NCBI RefSeq assembly: GCF_024919295.1
Contig: NZ_JANWTC010000001.1
Coordinates: 558,001 to 622,000 of the forward strand
DNA length: 64,000 bases
Reading direction: 5' to 3'
Source of the DNA: Corynebacterium lemuris
GTDB taxonomy: Bacteria > Actinomycetota > Actinomycetes > Mycobacteriales > Mycobacteriaceae
Below are positions 63,399-64,000 of the stretch, piece after piece. The notes below the pieces were generated by a model. The model was given only the letters and a program-made list of their open reading frames with translations. It was not told where the DNA came from and did not search any database. The position numbers and the translations under genes were made by a program. Within the stretch, counting starts at the first letter, position 1, and each line of letters starts with the position of its first letter.

Positions 63399-63414
63399 CC
63401 CTGCAGGGTATTAT
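63399..63414 (+). promoter_or_regulatory. pmmA promoter with abutting palindrome
   Basis: The perfect palindrome CCCTGCAGGG (63399-63408) directly precedes TATTAT (63409-63414), a good -10 box. GCAGGG at 63384-63389 can also pair with its left half. Leader about 54 nt. Confidence 0.5.
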
Positions 63415-63474
63415 TTCCTGCTTAGTGTCGGGCCCGCCCCCCGGGCCCCGAAGTAGAAAGTGACCCTGGCACCC

Positions 63475-64000
63475 ATGTCATCCCTGCTCACCCGCGAAGA
63501 CGTCTGCTCCGTGATCAAGGCCTACGACGTCCGCGGGATCGTCGGCGAACAGATCACCCCCGAGTTCATCCGGGAGACCGGCGCCGCCTTCGCCCATCTG
63601 CTGCGTGGCGAGGGGGAAGGCACCGTCGCCGTCGGCCATGACATGCGTCCCTCCTCCCCGGAACTGGCCGCCGCCTTCGCCGAGGGCGTGACCTCGCAGG
63701 GGTTGGACGTGGTCATGCTGGGCCTGACCTCCACCGACGAGCTCTACTTCGCCGCCGGCACCCTCGGCTGCGCCGGGGCGATGTTCACCGCCTCGCACAA
63801 CCCCGCCCAGTACAACGGCATCAAGCTGTGCCGTTCGGGTGCCCGCCCGGTCAGCCAGGACACGGGCCTGGACCAGATCACCGACATGCTCGTCGACGGT
63901 GTCCCGGCCCACGGTGGCCCGGCGGGCTCCGCCACCGAACGGGATGTGCTGGCCGACTACGGTGCCTACCTGCGGGGACTGGTGGACCTGGCTGACATCC
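63475..64000 (+). CDS. pmmA: Phosphomannomutase/phosphoglucomutase, N-terminal part
   Basis: The first 175 codons of an alpha-D-phosphohexomutase, cut by the window end. It interconverts mannose-6-P and mannose-1-P, feeding ManC. VIKAYDVRGIVGEQITPEF opens domain 1, VAVGHDMRPSSPEL follows, and the phosphoserine loop is FTASHNPAQYNGIKL (Ser107). The ATG 63475 is preferred; an in-frame GTG at 63460 would add five residues. The gene is often called manB in corynebacteria. Confidence 0.92.
   Translation, partial: MSSLLTREDVCSVIKAYDVRGIVGEQITPEFIRETGAAFAHLLRGEGEGTVAVGHDMRPSSPELAAAFAEGVTSQGLDVVMLGLTSTDELYFAAGTLGCAGAMFTASHNPAQYNGIKLCRSGARPVSQDTGLDQITDMLVDGVPAHGGPAGSATERDVLADYGAYLRGLVDLADI

Overview
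This window is chromosomal DNA of a high-GC actinobacterium, almost certainly a Corynebacterium of the C. glutamicum/C. efficiens type. The grounds are a monomeric isocitrate dehydrogenase, AccD1/DtsR-type acyl-CoA carboxylases with an epsilon subunit, a WhiB2-type protein (WhcD), WbbL and an LCP protein of arabinogalactan assembly, a trehalose uptake (tus) ABC system, and a gene order broadly matching the icd-to-manB stretch known from C. glutamicum. The species cannot be named from sequence alone. The cut is arbitrary: icd is truncated at the left end and pmmA/manB at the right end.

Layout. 1-4715: end of icd, an MFS exporter, exodeoxyribonuclease III, a YadS/TRIC-type membrane protein, a tiny membrane protein and trpS. 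4792-6475: a DUF222/HNH (13E12-type) gene broken by an exact 118-bp tandem duplication. 6820-13446: YihY-type and RDD-type membrane proteins, a degenerate adenosine-deaminase-like protein, an unknown 409-aa protein, an NlpC/P60 protein coupled to a small helical protein, upp, and a small XRE regulator behind two tandem palindromes. 13496-21884: an M20 amidohydrolase, LpdA, then the 2-methylcitrate (propionate) locus prpR<>prpDBC and a PAP2-like membrane protein. 22174-43597 holds the biotin enzymes: pyruvate carboxylase (pyc), accBC, accE, two carboxyltransferase beta subunits (dtsR2, accD1) and the biotin ligase birA, interrupted by a GNAT, a flavin oxidoreductase, a rhodanese, an ATP-grasp protein, an AcuI-like reductase, an acyltransferase, a cation/proton antiporter and one IS3-family insertion sequence (37000-38534). 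43663-49747: PH-domain protein, purK-purE, an aldehyde dehydrogenase overlapped by a YdcF gene, a YbdK-type ligase and cyanase. 49775-54857: a DHFR-like reductase and the tusK-E-F-G trehalose-uptake operon with an extra two-helix protein. 54903-64000: a TIGR03089 protein, a hydratase, RidA, an ArsB-like transporter, lcpA<>wbbL-manC, whcD, two conserved actinobacterial proteins and pmmA/manB.

How the genes work together. Three metabolic themes dominate. One is propionyl-CoA/oxaloacetate metabolism (PrpDBC, Pyc). The second is malonyl-CoA and carboxylated acyl-CoA supply for fatty and mycolic acids (AccBC, AccD1, DtsR2, AccE, loaded by BirA). The third is GDP-mannose and arabinogalactan-linker synthesis with cell-wall ligation (PmmA, ManC, WbbL, LcpA).

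Regulatory signals are rich. Seventeen start codons have a TANNNT -10 box 6-9 nt upstream, indicating leaderless transcripts, and this decides several starts. Palindromes overlap or abut the promoters of the XRE gene, prpD, pyc, accBC, accD1, the ATP-grasp gene and pmmA. Six stem-loops act as terminators or intra-operon attenuators. The most unusual signal is an over-represented word, GCTTNTCGAC (17 copies found by eye), which inside genes always lies on the coding strand and in one reading frame. No tRNA, rRNA or CRISPR array was recognised.
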